From an uncultured Spartobacteria bacterium (GTDB lineage Bacteria; Verrucomicrobiota; Verrucomicrobiia; Chthoniobacterales; JAATET01): a stretch of DNA of 64,000 nucleotides. Where the stretch lies: positions 310,001 to 374,000 of the forward strand of contig CALLUD010000006.1 of the NCBI GenBank assembly GCA_938011325.1. The letters run 5' to 3'. Positions 41,859-50,509 of the stretch are shown in pieces. Under the pieces are notes generated by a model. The model searched no databases and had not been told where the DNA came from. It worked only from the letters and a program-made list of their open reading frames with translations. How positions within the stretch are numbered: the stretch's first letter is position 1; every line of letters starts with the position of its first letter. Position numbers and translations under genes: made by a program.

Positions 41859-42479
41859 ATGCCCTGCTCCCTCGAGCACGAGCATCGACTTGCCCGGCAG
41901 GGAATTTTTCCCATCGCCGGAGTGGATGAAGCCGGTCGGGGTCCCCTGGCCGGTCCGGTGGTCGCAGCAGCGGTCATTCTGCCGGAAAATTTTTGCGGCG
42001 GGCCGCTGGACGATTCCAAGAAGCTCAGCACCGCCACCCGTGAGGAATGTTACAAGCGCCTCACCGACTCGGAGGAGGTCATCTGGGCGGTCGGCGTGTG
42101 TGAGGTCGACCTCATCGACCGCATCAACATCCTGCGCGCCGCCCACGAAGCCATGCGCCAGGCCGTCGCCGGACTGCGCATTGCAGCGGCGCATGCGTTG
42201 ATCGACGGTCTTCCCGTGCAACCGTTCGCGGTTCCGCAGACGGCGCTCGTCGGCGGCGACGGCATCAGCCTGAGCATCGCCGCGGCAAGCGTGATCGCCA
42301 AAGTGACCCGTGACCGGCTCATGCTCGAACACGCGGCGAAGTGGCCCCACTACGGCTTCGAACGCCACAAGGGCTATGCAACGCCCGAGCATCTCGCTAG
42401 TCTCGAAAAACATGGGCCCTGCCCGATTCATCGCCGCAGCTTCGCGCCCGTGGCGCAAATGGTTCTCCCGCTCAACTGA
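41859..42479 (+). CDS. rnhB: Ribonuclease HII
   Basis: 206 aa. The N-terminal block GVDEAGRGPLAGPV carries the first catalytic Asp and Glu. The C-terminal blocks DGLPV (about 115) and the motif around KVTRDRLM complete the RNase HII site. The enzyme excises ribonucleotides in DNA and digests RNA-DNA hybrids. Its 3' end overlaps the start of the YraN-like gene by 68 bp. Confidence 0.95.
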   Translation: MPCSLEHEHRLARQGIFPIAGVDEAGRGPLAGPVVAAAVILPENFCGGPLDDSKKLSTATREECYKRLTDSEEVIWAVGVCEVDLIDRINILRAAHEAMRQAVAGLRIAAAHALIDGLPVQPFAVPQTALVGGDGISLSIAAASVIAKVTRDRLMLEHAAKWPHYGFERHKGYATPEHLASLEKHGPCPIHRRSFAPVAQMVLPLN

Positions 42480-42855
42480 CGCGCCTCATCTCGCGCTCGG
42501 GCGCAGCGGCGAACGCGAGGCGGCCCGGCATCTGCGGCGTGCAGGCTACAAGATTCTGCGAAGAAATTTTCGCGCAAGGAACGCCGGCGAAATCGATCTC
42601 GTCTGCCGCCACGGGGACACGCTGGTGTTCGTCGAGGTGAAGACGCGTTCGAGCGAGGATTTCGGTCGTCCGTTCTCGGCCGTGGATCGGAAGAAGCGCC
42701 GTAGAATCATCCGCGGCGCCATGGCCTGGCTGCGCATGCTGGAACTGCCCGATCTCACGTTTCGCTTTGACGTCGTGGAGGTCGTGGCGAGCGAGCCTCC
42801 CGAGGTGCGAATCCTCGAAAACGCCTTCCAGCTTCCGGCAAACTATTACTACTGA
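42412..42855 (+). CDS. yraN: YraN/UPF0102-family nuclease-like protein
   Basis: 147 aa from the ATG at 42412. The central block GRSGEREAARHLRRAGYKILRRN and the catalytic-type motif GEIDLVC ... FVEVKTRSS (Asp and Glu-x-Lys of the restriction-endonuclease fold) define UPF0102. This family is generally encoded next to rnhB and is thought to be a nuclease in DNA maintenance. The first 20 codons lie inside rnhB; later starts would remove no conserved residue. Confidence 0.85.
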   Translation: MGPARFIAAASRPWRKWFSRSTDAPHLALGRSGEREAARHLRRAGYKILRRNFRARNAGEIDLVCRHGDTLVFVEVKTRSSEDFGRPFSAVDRKKRRRIIRGAMAWLRMLELPDLTFRFDVVEVVASEPPEVRILENAFQLPANYYY

Positions 42856-42866
42856 GCCCCAGCCGC

Positions 42867-43898
42867 TCAGTAGCTCATCCTGTCGAGCTTCACCTTGCCG
42901 CGGAAGATCCAGTAGATGCAAACCGTGTAGGTCAGCACGATCGGCACTCCGATCAGCGCGATGATCAACATGATGCCGAGCGTCTTTTGCGACGAGGCGG
43001 CATTGAAGATCGTGAGGCTGTTTTCGGGCGCGATGTCGCTGAAGACCATGTTCGGATACATCCCCACACCAAACAAAACCATCAGCGCGAGCATCGCCGC
43101 ACATGAGGAGAGGAAGGCGTTGAAGTCGCGTCCCTTGTGGATTTCGCGAGGAATGTTGGCGATCGCGAGCATGTTCAGCAGCGCGACGGCAAAGAAGGCG
43201 GGGTATTGCTTCAGCGTTTCCGTCATGTGCGGCAAATACAGCAGCGTCGCCATGCTCGAGGTCGCATAGCAGACGATGAAAAAGATGATGCAGCGGTTCA
43301 CCCAGCCGCGTAGCCGGTCGTGGAGTTCGCCCTCCGTTTTCATCACGCCGTAGATCGCACCGTGCATCATGAAGAGCGCGACCGTGGTCACGCCGATGAG
43401 CAGCGGATACGGCTTCAGCAGATCGAAGAACGTGCCCGCATACTCGTGCTCCGCATTCAGCGGCACGCCCCAGGCGATGTTTCCCATCGCGACACCGATG
43501 AGCAGCGCCGAGAGAAAGCTCCCTGCGCTGAAACCGATGTCCCACATTTGCCGCCACCAGCGCATGGGCTGCTTGCTGCGAAACTCGATCGCCACTGCGC
43601 GAAAGATCAGCGCGCAGAGGAGCAGCATGAACGCGAGGTAAAACCCGGAAAACACGGTCGCATAAACCATCGGAAACGCCGCGAAGAGCGCTCCACCTCC
43701 GGTGACGAGCCACACCTCGTTTCCGTCCCACACCGGCCCGATGGAATTCAGCATCAGGCGCCGCTCCTCGTCCGTCTTCGTGAAAAGATGCAGCGCCCCG
43801 ATCCCGAGGTCGAAGCCGTCGAGCATCGCGTATCCAGTGAAGAGCATCCCGACGAGGATGAACCAAACGAGATTGAGGGAGAATTCGACTTCAGGCAT
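42867..43898 (-). CDS. cydB: Cytochrome bd ubiquinol oxidase subunit II
   Basis: 343 aa with about eight transmembrane helices. The N-terminus (LVWFILVGMLFTGYAMLDGFDLGIG) and the GPVWDGNEVWLVTGGGALFAAFP block near residue 50 are diagnostic. It pairs with CydA in the high-affinity terminal oxidase. The ATG at 43898 was chosen because the frame extension to 43967 lacks the family start; its first 8 bases overlap the cydA stop. The operon reads cydA then cydB. Confidence 0.95.
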   Translation of the reverse strand: MPEVEFSLNLVWFILVGMLFTGYAMLDGFDLGIGALHLFTKTDEERRLMLNSIGPVWDGNEVWLVTGGGALFAAFPMVYATVFSGFYLAFMLLLCALIFRAVAIEFRSKQPMRWWRQMWDIGFSAGSFLSALLIGVAMGNIAWGVPLNAEHEYAGTFFDLLKPYPLLIGVTTVALFMMHGAIYGVMKTEGELHDRLRGWVNRCIIFFIVCYATSSMATLLYLPHMTETLKQYPAFFAVALLNMLAIANIPREIHKGRDFNAFLSSCAAMLALMVLFGVGMYPNMVFSDIAPENSLTIFNAASSQKTLGIMLIIALIGVPIVLTYTVCIYWIFRGKVKLDRMSY

Positions 43899-45270
43899 CG
43901 GCGCGAGGTTCCTCCATAATGCGGGCCAGGCGGCCGGTCGGCAGAAGATCGGCTTCGTCGGGCCCATGCTGGATCTTGTGATTCAGGAGATACACGAAGA
44001 CTGCAAAGAGCAGCGTGTAGATGAATGTGAACATGATCAACGAGGAGAGCACGGCGTTCGCAGTGACGACCTTCGAGAGGCCCTCCGAGGTGCGCAGGAG
44101 GTTGTAAACGATCCACGGCTGGCGCCCGACCTCCGCCGCGAACCAACCAGCCTGATTGGCGATCTGCGGCCCGAGCACGGCGACCACGAGGATGCGCAGC
44201 AACCATCGATGCTCGAAAAGTTTGCCGCGCCAGAGCATGATCACGCTGAAAACCGCCAGCGCAATCAGCCCGACACCGATCGCCACCATGAGGTGATACA
44301 TCTGGAACGAGAAGTTCACGGGCGGCCGGTCTTCCTTCGGGAAGGCATTCAGCCCCGTGACGGGCGCGGAGGCGTCGCCGTGGACGAGCCAGCTCAGCAA
44401 CCCGGGAATATTCGGGCCGAACTTCACCTGCTGCCCGTCCTCATCCACCCAGCCGAAGAGATACATGCCGGCAGGGCCATTTGCCTCGTAGTGCCCTTCG
44501 AACGCGGCGAGCTTCGCAGGCTGGTTCTTCGCAACCCCTTCCGCACTATCGTGCCCGGTCACGAGCTGCAGCAGGGAGGCAATCAACGCGAGCGCGAGAC
44601 CAATCTTCAACGACCGCTTCGCGAAGTCCGTATACCGACCCTTCAGGAGATACCAGGCGCTCACGCTCACCACGAGCCACGCACCCGCCTGCCATGCGCC
44701 GCAAATCACGTGGCTGAGCCGGTCCATCGAGGATGGGTTGAAGACCATCGCCCAGAAATCCGTGATCTCAGCCCGCGCGTTCAGCCCTTCGCCGACGATG
44801 TGATACCCGGCCGGCGTCTGCTGCCAGGAGTTCGCGACGACGATCCAGATCGCGCTGAAATGTGCCCCGAAGCACACCATGCACGTCGAGAAGAAGTGGA
44901 GCTTCGGCCCGACCTTGTCCCAGCCGAAGAGCAGCACGGCGAGAAATCCCGACTCGAGAAAGAAGGCAAAAATGCCCTCGGCGGCGAGCGCGCTGCCAAA
45001 CACGTCGCCTACGTATCGCGAGTAGGTCGCCCAGTTCGTGCCGAATTCGAATTCCATCACGATGCCGCTTGCTACCCCGATGGCAAAGGTGAGCGCGAAC
45101 ACCTTCGTCCAGAACCGCGCCATCTGGTGGTAAACGGGATTTTTCGTCTTCAGCCAGATTGCTTCGATGATCACCAGCATCACGCCGAGCCCGATGCTCA
45201 AGGGCGGGTAGAGGTAGTGAAACGCGGCCGTGAACGCGAACTGAATGCGCGAAAGAAGGAGGACGTCCAT
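43891..45270 (-). CDS. cydA: Cytochrome bd ubiquinol oxidase subunit I
   Basis: 459 aa. His18 (FHYLYPPLSIGLG) is the haem b595 ligand, and FGTNWATYSRYVGDVFGSALAAEG and GQPWIVY-type blocks hold the other haem ligands. The quinol loop has GLNAFPKEDRPPV and is short, so this is the short-Q-loop (CIO-like) class rather than the long E. coli type. The enzyme reduces oxygen at low tension and tolerates NO and H2O2, consistent with the NO module at 30011-32451. cydB overlaps by 8 bp. Confidence 0.95.
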   Translation of the reverse strand: MDVLLLSRIQFAFTAAFHYLYPPLSIGLGVMLVIIEAIWLKTKNPVYHQMARFWTKVFALTFAIGVASGIVMEFEFGTNWATYSRYVGDVFGSALAAEGIFAFFLESGFLAVLLFGWDKVGPKLHFFSTCMVCFGAHFSAIWIVVANSWQQTPAGYHIVGEGLNARAEITDFWAMVFNPSSMDRLSHVICGAWQAGAWLVVSVSAWYLLKGRYTDFAKRSLKIGLALALIASLLQLVTGHDSAEGVAKNQPAKLAAFEGHYEANGPAGMYLFGWVDEDGQQVKFGPNIPGLLSWLVHGDASAPVTGLNAFPKEDRPPVNFSFQMYHLMVAIGVGLIALAVFSVIMLWRGKLFEHRWLLRILVVAVLGPQIANQAGWFAAEVGRQPWIVYNLLRTSEGLSKVVTANAVLSSLIMFTFIYTLLFAVFVYLLNHKIQHGPDEADLLPTGRLARIMEEPRADA

Positions 45271-45684
45271 TTTGTGAGGCAGCCGTTAGACGTCTCTCGA
45301 TGCTCCGCAAAGATTCTGCCCGGCCTGGGCGCGCGACGCGGTGTGGTCGATTCGACGAGGCCTCGTTGTGGAAAAGCCCTCGAGAAGATGATCCACCGGC
45401 AAGCCGGACTCGCGAGCGGGATCACTCTCGAGGGTCGCGTAGAGGACCCGGAGCTTCAACGGAGGGTGAGCGGCAGGCAGCAAAGTGGTCGAGCGATTCA
45501 TCGCAATTTGTTTCTTCGCGAAACGCTAGGATCCCGCCGCCGTCGCGGCTCTCCCTCCATTGCCGGGGTTTGCTCAAATTTTGACTTTCCCTGTGACTTT
45601 CCGGATTCCGGGGAATGTTTGACTTGCCGCATGTTCGGCACCCGGAATAGCCGTTGAGGTATTGAGAAATCTGTAAGTTGCAAA
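45271..45684. other. Gene-free gap upstream of cydA
   Basis: No credible ORF is seen in these 414 bases; the open frames are Arg/Ser-rich and unrecognised. The stretch must hold the cydAB promoter on the minus strand and the promoter of the SpoIIAA-like gene on the plus strand. A direct repeat GACTTTCC at 45583-45590 and 45595-45602 lies near the plus-strand start. A TTGACT at 45619-45624 lacks a good -10. Confidence 0.5.
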
Positions 45685-46122
45685 GTGAACGACCTTTCCG
45701 CACCCCCCCGGAATTTTGATCAGGAGCAAACTCCCCCAGCGGGAGTCGACTCCATCGAAGCGCAGGCAGACGCCGAAAAGAACATCCTTCGGGTTCGCTA
45801 CCATGGGCACGTCACGGCGCAGATCATGGAAAATCATCTCGCGGAACTCTCCGGGCTGCTGCCCTCGCTGGAAGCGGGCTTCGTGCTCGCCACGGATCTC
45901 AGCGATCTCCGTTCCATGGATCTCGACTGCTCTGCCGGCCTGATGAAGGTGATGGACCGGATTAAGGCCCACGGCGTCGGAGCGATTGCCCGCCTGATTC
46001 CCCACCCGGAAAGGGAAATCGGCTTCGCGATTCTCTCGCAATTTCACTATCCCGCCGACATTCGCATCATTACCTGCGAAACGGCGGAGGAATTCGAAAA
46101 GCTCCTCAGCGACGACGACTGA
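45685..46122 (+). CDS. SpoIIAA-like (STAS-superfamily) protein, 145 aa
   Basis: 145 aa, with a disordered N-terminus and a core that looks like a STAS/SpoIIAA-like fold: strand ILRVRYHGHVTA, helix AQIMENHLAEL, strand FVLATDLSDL, and a helix region after DCSAGLMKVMDRI. The anti-anti-sigma Ser is not clearly in place. The GTG at 45685 is the start. It is convergent with pnp, and a bidirectional terminator lies between the two. A regulatory or membrane-proximal role is possible but unproven. Confidence 0.65.
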   Translation: MNDLSAPPRNFDQEQTPPAGVDSIEAQADAEKNILRVRYHGHVTAQIMENHLAELSGLLPSLEAGFVLATDLSDLRSMDLDCSAGLMKVMDRIKAHGVGAIARLIPHPEREIGFAILSQFHYPADIRIITCETAEEFEKLLSDDD

Positions 46123-46140
46123 GCCTTCCCCTGAAACGCA

Positions 46141-46172
46141 AAAAGCGCGAGAGCAGATGCCCTCGCGCTTTT
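46141..46172. terminator. Bidirectional terminator between the SpoIIAA-like gene and pnp
   Basis: AAAAGCGCGAG at 46141-46151 and CTCGCGCTTTT at 46162-46172 form a perfect 11-bp stem with a 10-nt loop and A/T runs on both sides. It can end both convergent transcripts. Confidence 0.85.
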
Positions 46173-46189
46173 GCCAGCGGGAAATCGAA

Positions 46190-48340
46190 TCAGGCCTCGA
46201 CGGGCTGCTCGCTGCCGATCTCGCCACCCGCCGCCTCGTCGCGATCCTTCATCGCGGCCTTGCGGCTGAGTTTCACGCGGCCCTTGTCGTCGACGCCGAT
46301 GCACTTCACCCAGATCGCGTCGCCGACCTTCACGACATCCTGCACCTTGTTCACGCGGAAATCCGCGAGCTCGGAGATGTGCACGAGGCCGTCCTTGCCG
46401 GGCAGCACTTCGACGAAGCAGCCGAAGTCTTTGATCGAGACCACGGTGCCCTGATACATCTCGCCAATGGTGATCTCCTTGGTCATGCCATTGATGATCT
46501 CCTTGGCGCGCTTCAGGCTCTCGCCGTTGTTCGAGTAAATGTGCACCGAGCCGTCGTCCTCGATGTTGATCTCGGCGCCGGTCTCCGCGACGATGCCCTT
46601 GATCGTCTTTCCTCCCGGGCCGATGAGCAGGCCGATCTTCTCGGGGTTGATCTTGATCGTCTCGATACGCGGCGCAAACGGGCTGAGCTCCGCACGGTGC
46701 CTGCCGAGCGTGGCCTCCATCACGTCGAGGACCTTCTGCCGGTCGTCGCGAGCGCGATAAACGGCCTCGGCCATCAGATCGAGCGGAATGCCCGGAAGCT
46801 TCAGGTCGAGCTGGAAGCCGGTGACGCCATCACGCGTGCCGCAAAGCTTCCAGTCCATGTCGCCGAAGTGGTCCTCGCTGCCGATGATGTCGGTAAGCAG
46901 CGTGTAACGGGTCATCTGCTCACCGTTGAACTCGGTGACCAGACCGCAGGAAATACCGGCAACCGGCTTCTTGAGCGGAACGCCCGCGTCGAGCAGTGAA
47001 AGCACGCCCGCGCAAACGGTCGCCATCGAGGTCGAGCCGTTGGACTCCATGATCTCGGAGCTGACGCGAATCGCATACGGGAACTCGTCGAGGTCGGGAA
47101 TCACCGCAAGGATCGACCGCTCGGCGAGTGCGCCGTGACCGATCTCGCGACGGCCCGGGCTGCCGGTGCGGCCCGTCTCGCCCACCGAGAACGGCGGGAA
47201 GTTGTAATGGAGGATGAACCGCTTGGTGGTCTCGCCACCGGTGTAGCCGTCAAGATCCTGCGCTTCGTCGACCGGAGCGAGCGTCGCGAGGCAGAGCGCC
47301 TGCGTCTCACCGCGGGAGAAGAGGGCGCTGCCGTGACTGCGCGGAAGCAGTCCCGTCTCGGCACTGAGCGGACGGATCGTCTTCGTGTCGCGACCATCGC
47401 AACGCACCTGCTTGTCGAGGATGCTGATGCGGAACGCCTTCTTCTGCAGGTAGTCGAACGCCTGGCTGATCTCGAACTTGGTCGCCTCGGGGAATTTCTC
47501 GAGGATCGCCGCGGAGACTTCGTCCTTCAGCGCGCCGACCGCCTTCTGGCGGGCAACCTTGCTGGGCGTGTAGAGGGCAGCCTCGATGCGATCGCCGGCA
47601 ACGTTGTAGGCAATTTCCAGAAGCTCGTCGGGAACGACGAACAGCGGAGCCTGGCGCTTTTGCTTGCCTGCGACGGCGGCGAGCTCCTTTTGCACGGCGA
47701 CCATCTTCACGACCTCGCTCTGCGCAAAACGCAGCGCTTCGACGAACTGATCTTCGGGCAGCTCGTCGGCCTCGCCTTCGATCATGATGACGTCGGTTTC
47801 GTTGCCGACGTAGACGAGATTCAGGTCACTTTCCAGACGCTCGGTGTGGGTCGGATTCGCAACAAACTGGCCGTTGATGCGGCCCACGCGCACGGCGCCC
47901 ACCGGGCCGGCGAACGGGATGTCCGACACGCAGAGCGCGGCGCTCGCTCCATTGATGAACAGAATGTCCGGATCGATCTCTCCATCCGCGCTGAGGAGAA
48001 CACCGATGATCTGGGTGTCGTAGAGATAGCCCTTCGGGAAGAGCGGACGCAGCGGGCGGTCCGTCATGCGGGCGGTAAGGATTTCCTTCTCGGTCGGGCG
48101 GCCTTCGCGCTTGAAGTAGCCGCCGGGAAATTTGCCCACAGCCGCCGCCTTCTCTCGGTAGTCGACGGTGAGCGGGAAGAAGTCCTGCCCCTCCTTGACG
48201 GTGGTGGCGGAGACTGCGGAAACGAGAACGATCGTGTCGCCGGAACGGACGGTCACGGCGCCGTCGGCAAGCTTCGCGAGCTTGCCGGTTTCAATGGTGA
48301 TGGGTGTTGCACCGACTTGTGCGGTAACGGATTGAGACAT
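46190..48340 (-). CDS. pnp: Polynucleotide phosphorylase
   Basis: 716 aa. Two RNase PH domains carry the GGETTKRFILHYNFPPFSVGETGRTG block near residue 395 and the catalytic Asp in the DHFGDMDWKLCGT region. A KH domain (LLIGPGGKTIKGI) and an S1 domain (GTVVSIKDFGCFVEVLPGKDGLVHISEL) follow. PNPase is the 3'-5' phosphorolytic RNase of the degradosome. I took the ATG at 48340 (MSQSVT) instead of the upstream in-frame 48364. rpsO lies upstream in the same direction, the classical rpsO-pnp order. Confidence 0.97.
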   Translation of the reverse strand: MSQSVTAQVGATPITIETGKLAKLADGAVTVRSGDTIVLVSAVSATTVKEGQDFFPLTVDYREKAAAVGKFPGGYFKREGRPTEKEILTARMTDRPLRPLFPKGYLYDTQIIGVLLSADGEIDPDILFINGASAALCVSDIPFAGPVGAVRVGRINGQFVANPTHTERLESDLNLVYVGNETDVIMIEGEADELPEDQFVEALRFAQSEVVKMVAVQKELAAVAGKQKRQAPLFVVPDELLEIAYNVAGDRIEAALYTPSKVARQKAVGALKDEVSAAILEKFPEATKFEISQAFDYLQKKAFRISILDKQVRCDGRDTKTIRPLSAETGLLPRSHGSALFSRGETQALCLATLAPVDEAQDLDGYTGGETTKRFILHYNFPPFSVGETGRTGSPGRREIGHGALAERSILAVIPDLDEFPYAIRVSSEIMESNGSTSMATVCAGVLSLLDAGVPLKKPVAGISCGLVTEFNGEQMTRYTLLTDIIGSEDHFGDMDWKLCGTRDGVTGFQLDLKLPGIPLDLMAEAVYRARDDRQKVLDVMEATLGRHRAELSPFAPRIETIKINPEKIGLLIGPGGKTIKGIVAETGAEINIEDDGSVHIYSNNGESLKRAKEIINGMTKEITIGEMYQGTVVSIKDFGCFVEVLPGKDGLVHISELADFRVNKVQDVVKVGDAIWVKCIGVDDKGRVKLSRKAAMKDRDEAAGGEIGSEQPVEA

Positions 48341-48410
48341 GTCTTTTTCTAGGAATTGCCGCATCGACTCAACGGGGGGACGCGGCAGGCGTGTAGGTAA
48401 ATGCCAGAAA

Positions 48411-48434
48411 GCCCCAGCTACCTTGAGCCGGGGC
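48411..48434 (-). terminator. Attenuator/terminator between rpsO and pnp
   Basis: On the minus strand GCCCCGGCT at 48434-48426 pairs with AGCTGGGGC at 48419-48411 (one G-U-type mismatch) around a 6-base loop, followed by TTTCT. Such stem-loops between rpsO and pnp reduce readthrough and serve as processing sites in other bacteria. Confidence 0.6.
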
Positions 48435-48464
48435 CTTCAAAAACTGGCATCGGTTATTCCGCGA

Positions 48465-48725
48465 TTACTTGCGGAGTTGAAGCTTCTCGAGAACGTTCTG
48501 GTAGCGGTCCGAGGACGTGCGCTTGAGATAATCGAGAAGACGGCGGCGCTGGGCCACCAGCTTGAGCAGACCGCGGCGCGAGGAGTGATCCTTCGCGTGG
48601 ATCTTGAGGTGTTCGGTCAGCTCCGAGATACGCTTTGTGAGCAGCGCAATCTGGACATCGGCGCTGCCGGTATCTTTGTCGTGGAGGCGCAGGGCAATCG
48701 CCTCACTGGAATCATTCTTTCCCAT
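48465..48725 (-). CDS. rpsO: 30S ribosomal protein S15
   Basis: 86 aa from the ATG at 48725. The family core is clear: TGSADVQIALLTKRISELTEHLK and DHSSRRGLLKLVAQRRRLLDYLK. S15 binds 16S rRNA early in 30S assembly. An upstream in-frame start at 48734 is possible but less likely. pnp follows with a stem-loop between. Confidence 0.95.
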   Translation of the reverse strand: MGKNDSSEAIALRLHDKDTGSADVQIALLTKRISELTEHLKIHAKDHSSRRGLLKLVAQRRRLLDYLKRTSSDRYQNVLEKLQLRK

Positions 48726-48904
48726 TTCTTTCAATCTTGTGAGTCGGCGAGAATTACACAGCCCACCCCCGATAGCAAGGGCTATTTAGGCAAATCATCG
48801 AAAGGCAAATCGCCATGCCTGCCCGGACGGCTCCAAATTTTCCCCTTCGCGGCACTTGTTATCACCATCTTGCCCTGAATGGCGATCCACCGTATCGTCC
48901 TTGA

Positions 48905-49369
48905 ATGCAGCTTTCCATGCGCACCGACTACGCGTTGCGCGCCCTTTTCACACTGGTCGAACATTACGGCGGGCAGCCCATCCCCATTGCCGAGCTGGCC
49001 CGACGCAACGACGTCCCGAAGAAATTCCTCGAGCACATCATGCTCGATCTGAAGGAACGGGGCTGGGTGGCCAGCACCGCGGGAAAACGCGGTGGTTACA
49101 CCCTCGCGAAGAGCCCGGAGCGCATCACGATGGGCGAGGTCGTGCGTCATTTCGATGGCTACCTCGCCCCCATCGGCTGCGTCTCGGTGACCGATTACAA
49201 ACGTTGCACCCAGGAGCCGGTGTGCCGGTTCCGCCGGGTGATGCTCGAGGCGCGAAACATGGTGGCGAGGCTCATGGATGAGGCGTCGCTGGCCGATGTA
49301 ATGCGAGGGCGACCCGTGTCGGATCGCGAAGTCGCCTCGACCGAAGGACTGAACGGCGAAGGCATCTAA
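48905..49369 (+). CDS. Rrf2-family regulator (IscR/CymR-like) of the cysteine cluster
   Basis: 154 aa. The winged-helix N-terminus MQLSMRTDYALRALFTL is typical, and Cys92, Cys101 and Cys107 (GCVSVTDYKRC ... PVCRF) are in the family iron-sulfur positions. It sits upstream of cysK with a 145-bp gap, the usual place for a CymR/IscR-type regulator of cysteine synthesis. Its ligand (iron-sulfur cluster or a partner enzyme) cannot be told from sequence. Confidence 0.9.
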   Translation: MQLSMRTDYALRALFTLVEHYGGQPIPIAELARRNDVPKKFLEHIMLDLKERGWVASTAGKRGGYTLAKSPERITMGEVVRHFDGYLAPIGCVSVTDYKRCTQEPVCRFRRVMLEARNMVARLMDEASLADVMRGRPVSDREVASTEGLNGEGI

Positions 49370-49394
49370 TCAAATCGTTTCCCAACGAAATTGA

Positions 49395-49422
49395 TTGACG
49401 CGCCCTTAATGACGACTATTTC
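49395..49422 (+). promoter_or_regulatory. Candidate promoter for cysK
   Basis: TTGACG at 49395-49400 and TATTTC at 49417-49422 with a 16-bp spacer lie 93 bases before the cysK ATG. The -35 is near consensus; the -10 is a poor match. Confidence 0.35.
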
Positions 49423-49514
49423 TATCGACATTTCACAACCCATGAATTTCCGGCTTTTTACTCAGGTGGACGCCTCGTTCGCCCCCAACGCTTTATCCAA
49501 CGGGAACTGAAACC

Positions 49515-50489
49515 ATGGCCTACTACGAAAACGTAATCCGCAGCGTCGGACACACTCCTCTCATCAAGCTCAACCGCATCGCCGCCGACGTCCCTGCGAC
49601 GATCGCCCTCAAGGGCGAGTTCTTCAATCCGCTCGGCAGCGTGAAGGACCGCATCGGCGCGGCGATGATCGAGGCTGCGGAAAAGGAAGGCCGTCTCAAG
49701 CCGGGCATGACGATCATCGAGCCGACTTCGGGAAACACGGGCATCGCCCTCGCCTTCGTCGCCGCCGCAAAGGGTTACCCGCTGATTCTCACCATGCCCG
49801 AAAGCATGAGCCTCGAGCGGCGCATTCTTCTCGCCATGCTCGGCGCGAAACTTGTGCTGACCCCGGCCTCCGAGGGCATGAAGGGCGCGATCGCGAAGTC
49901 CGAGGAGCTCCACAAGGAGATCGCGGATTCGTGGATTCCCCAGCAATTCAACAACCCCGCGAACCCCGAGATCCATCGCCGGACCACGGCGGAGGAAATC
50001 TGGGCCGACACCGAGGGACGCGCAGACATTCTGGTTTCCGCTGTCGGAACGGGCGGCACGATCACGGGCGTCAGTGAGGTCATCAAGAGCCGCAAGCCGG
50101 GTTTTCAGTCCATCGCCGTCGAACCCAAGGACTCACCTGTCATTTCGCAGACTCGCGCCGGCGAGCCGCTCAAACCGGGGCCGCACAAGATTCAGGGAAC
50201 CGGCGCGGGCTTCGTGCCGAACAACCTCAACGTCTCGATCCTCGACGACGTGGTCACGGTGAGCAATGAAGACGCCATCGAAACCGCCCGCCGGCTCGCC
50301 ATCGAGGAGGGAATTCTCGCCGGCATCTCGACAGGGGCAAACGTCTGGGCCGCGCTTCAGGTCGCGAAACGGCCGGAGTCGAAAGGGAAGCTCATTGTGA
50401 CGATCGGTTGTAGCACGGGCGAACGCTACCTCAGCACCGTTCTTTCCGAAAAAGCCCGCAACCAACTCGTCGCAGCCCAGGAGGCATGA
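49515..50489 (+). CDS. cysK: Cysteine synthase (O-acetylserine sulfhydrylase)
   Basis: 324 aa of the beta-family PLP enzymes. The PLP-binding Lys is in NPLGSVKDRIG (near residue 42), the substrate loop is PTSGNTGIALA near 75, and the PLP phosphate site is GTGGTITG near 182. It makes L-cysteine from O-acetylserine and sulfide. It leads a group with a sulfate-binding protein, rhodanese and YezD-like protein, controlled by the upstream Rrf2 gene. Confidence 0.95.
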   Translation: MAYYENVIRSVGHTPLIKLNRIAADVPATIALKGEFFNPLGSVKDRIGAAMIEAAEKEGRLKPGMTIIEPTSGNTGIALAFVAAAKGYPLILTMPESMSLERRILLAMLGAKLVLTPASEGMKGAIAKSEELHKEIADSWIPQQFNNPANPEIHRRTTAEEIWADTEGRADILVSAVGTGGTITGVSEVIKSRKPGFQSIAVEPKDSPVISQTRAGEPLKPGPHKIQGTGAGFVPNNLNVSILDDVVTVSNEDAIETARRLAIEEGILAGISTGANVWAALQVAKRPESKGKLIVTIGCSTGERYLSTVLSEKARNQLVAAQEA

Positions 50490-50509
50490 GACGCCTCTTT
50501 TTTTAATCC

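Noticed and set aside
43702..45657. 651-aa plus-strand open frame opposite cydAB
   Set aside because: Antisense shadow of the two cytochrome bd genes with no recognisable domain.
47135..48352. 405-aa plus-strand open frame opposite pnp
   Set aside because: Shadow of pnp with Arg/Asp-rich composition.
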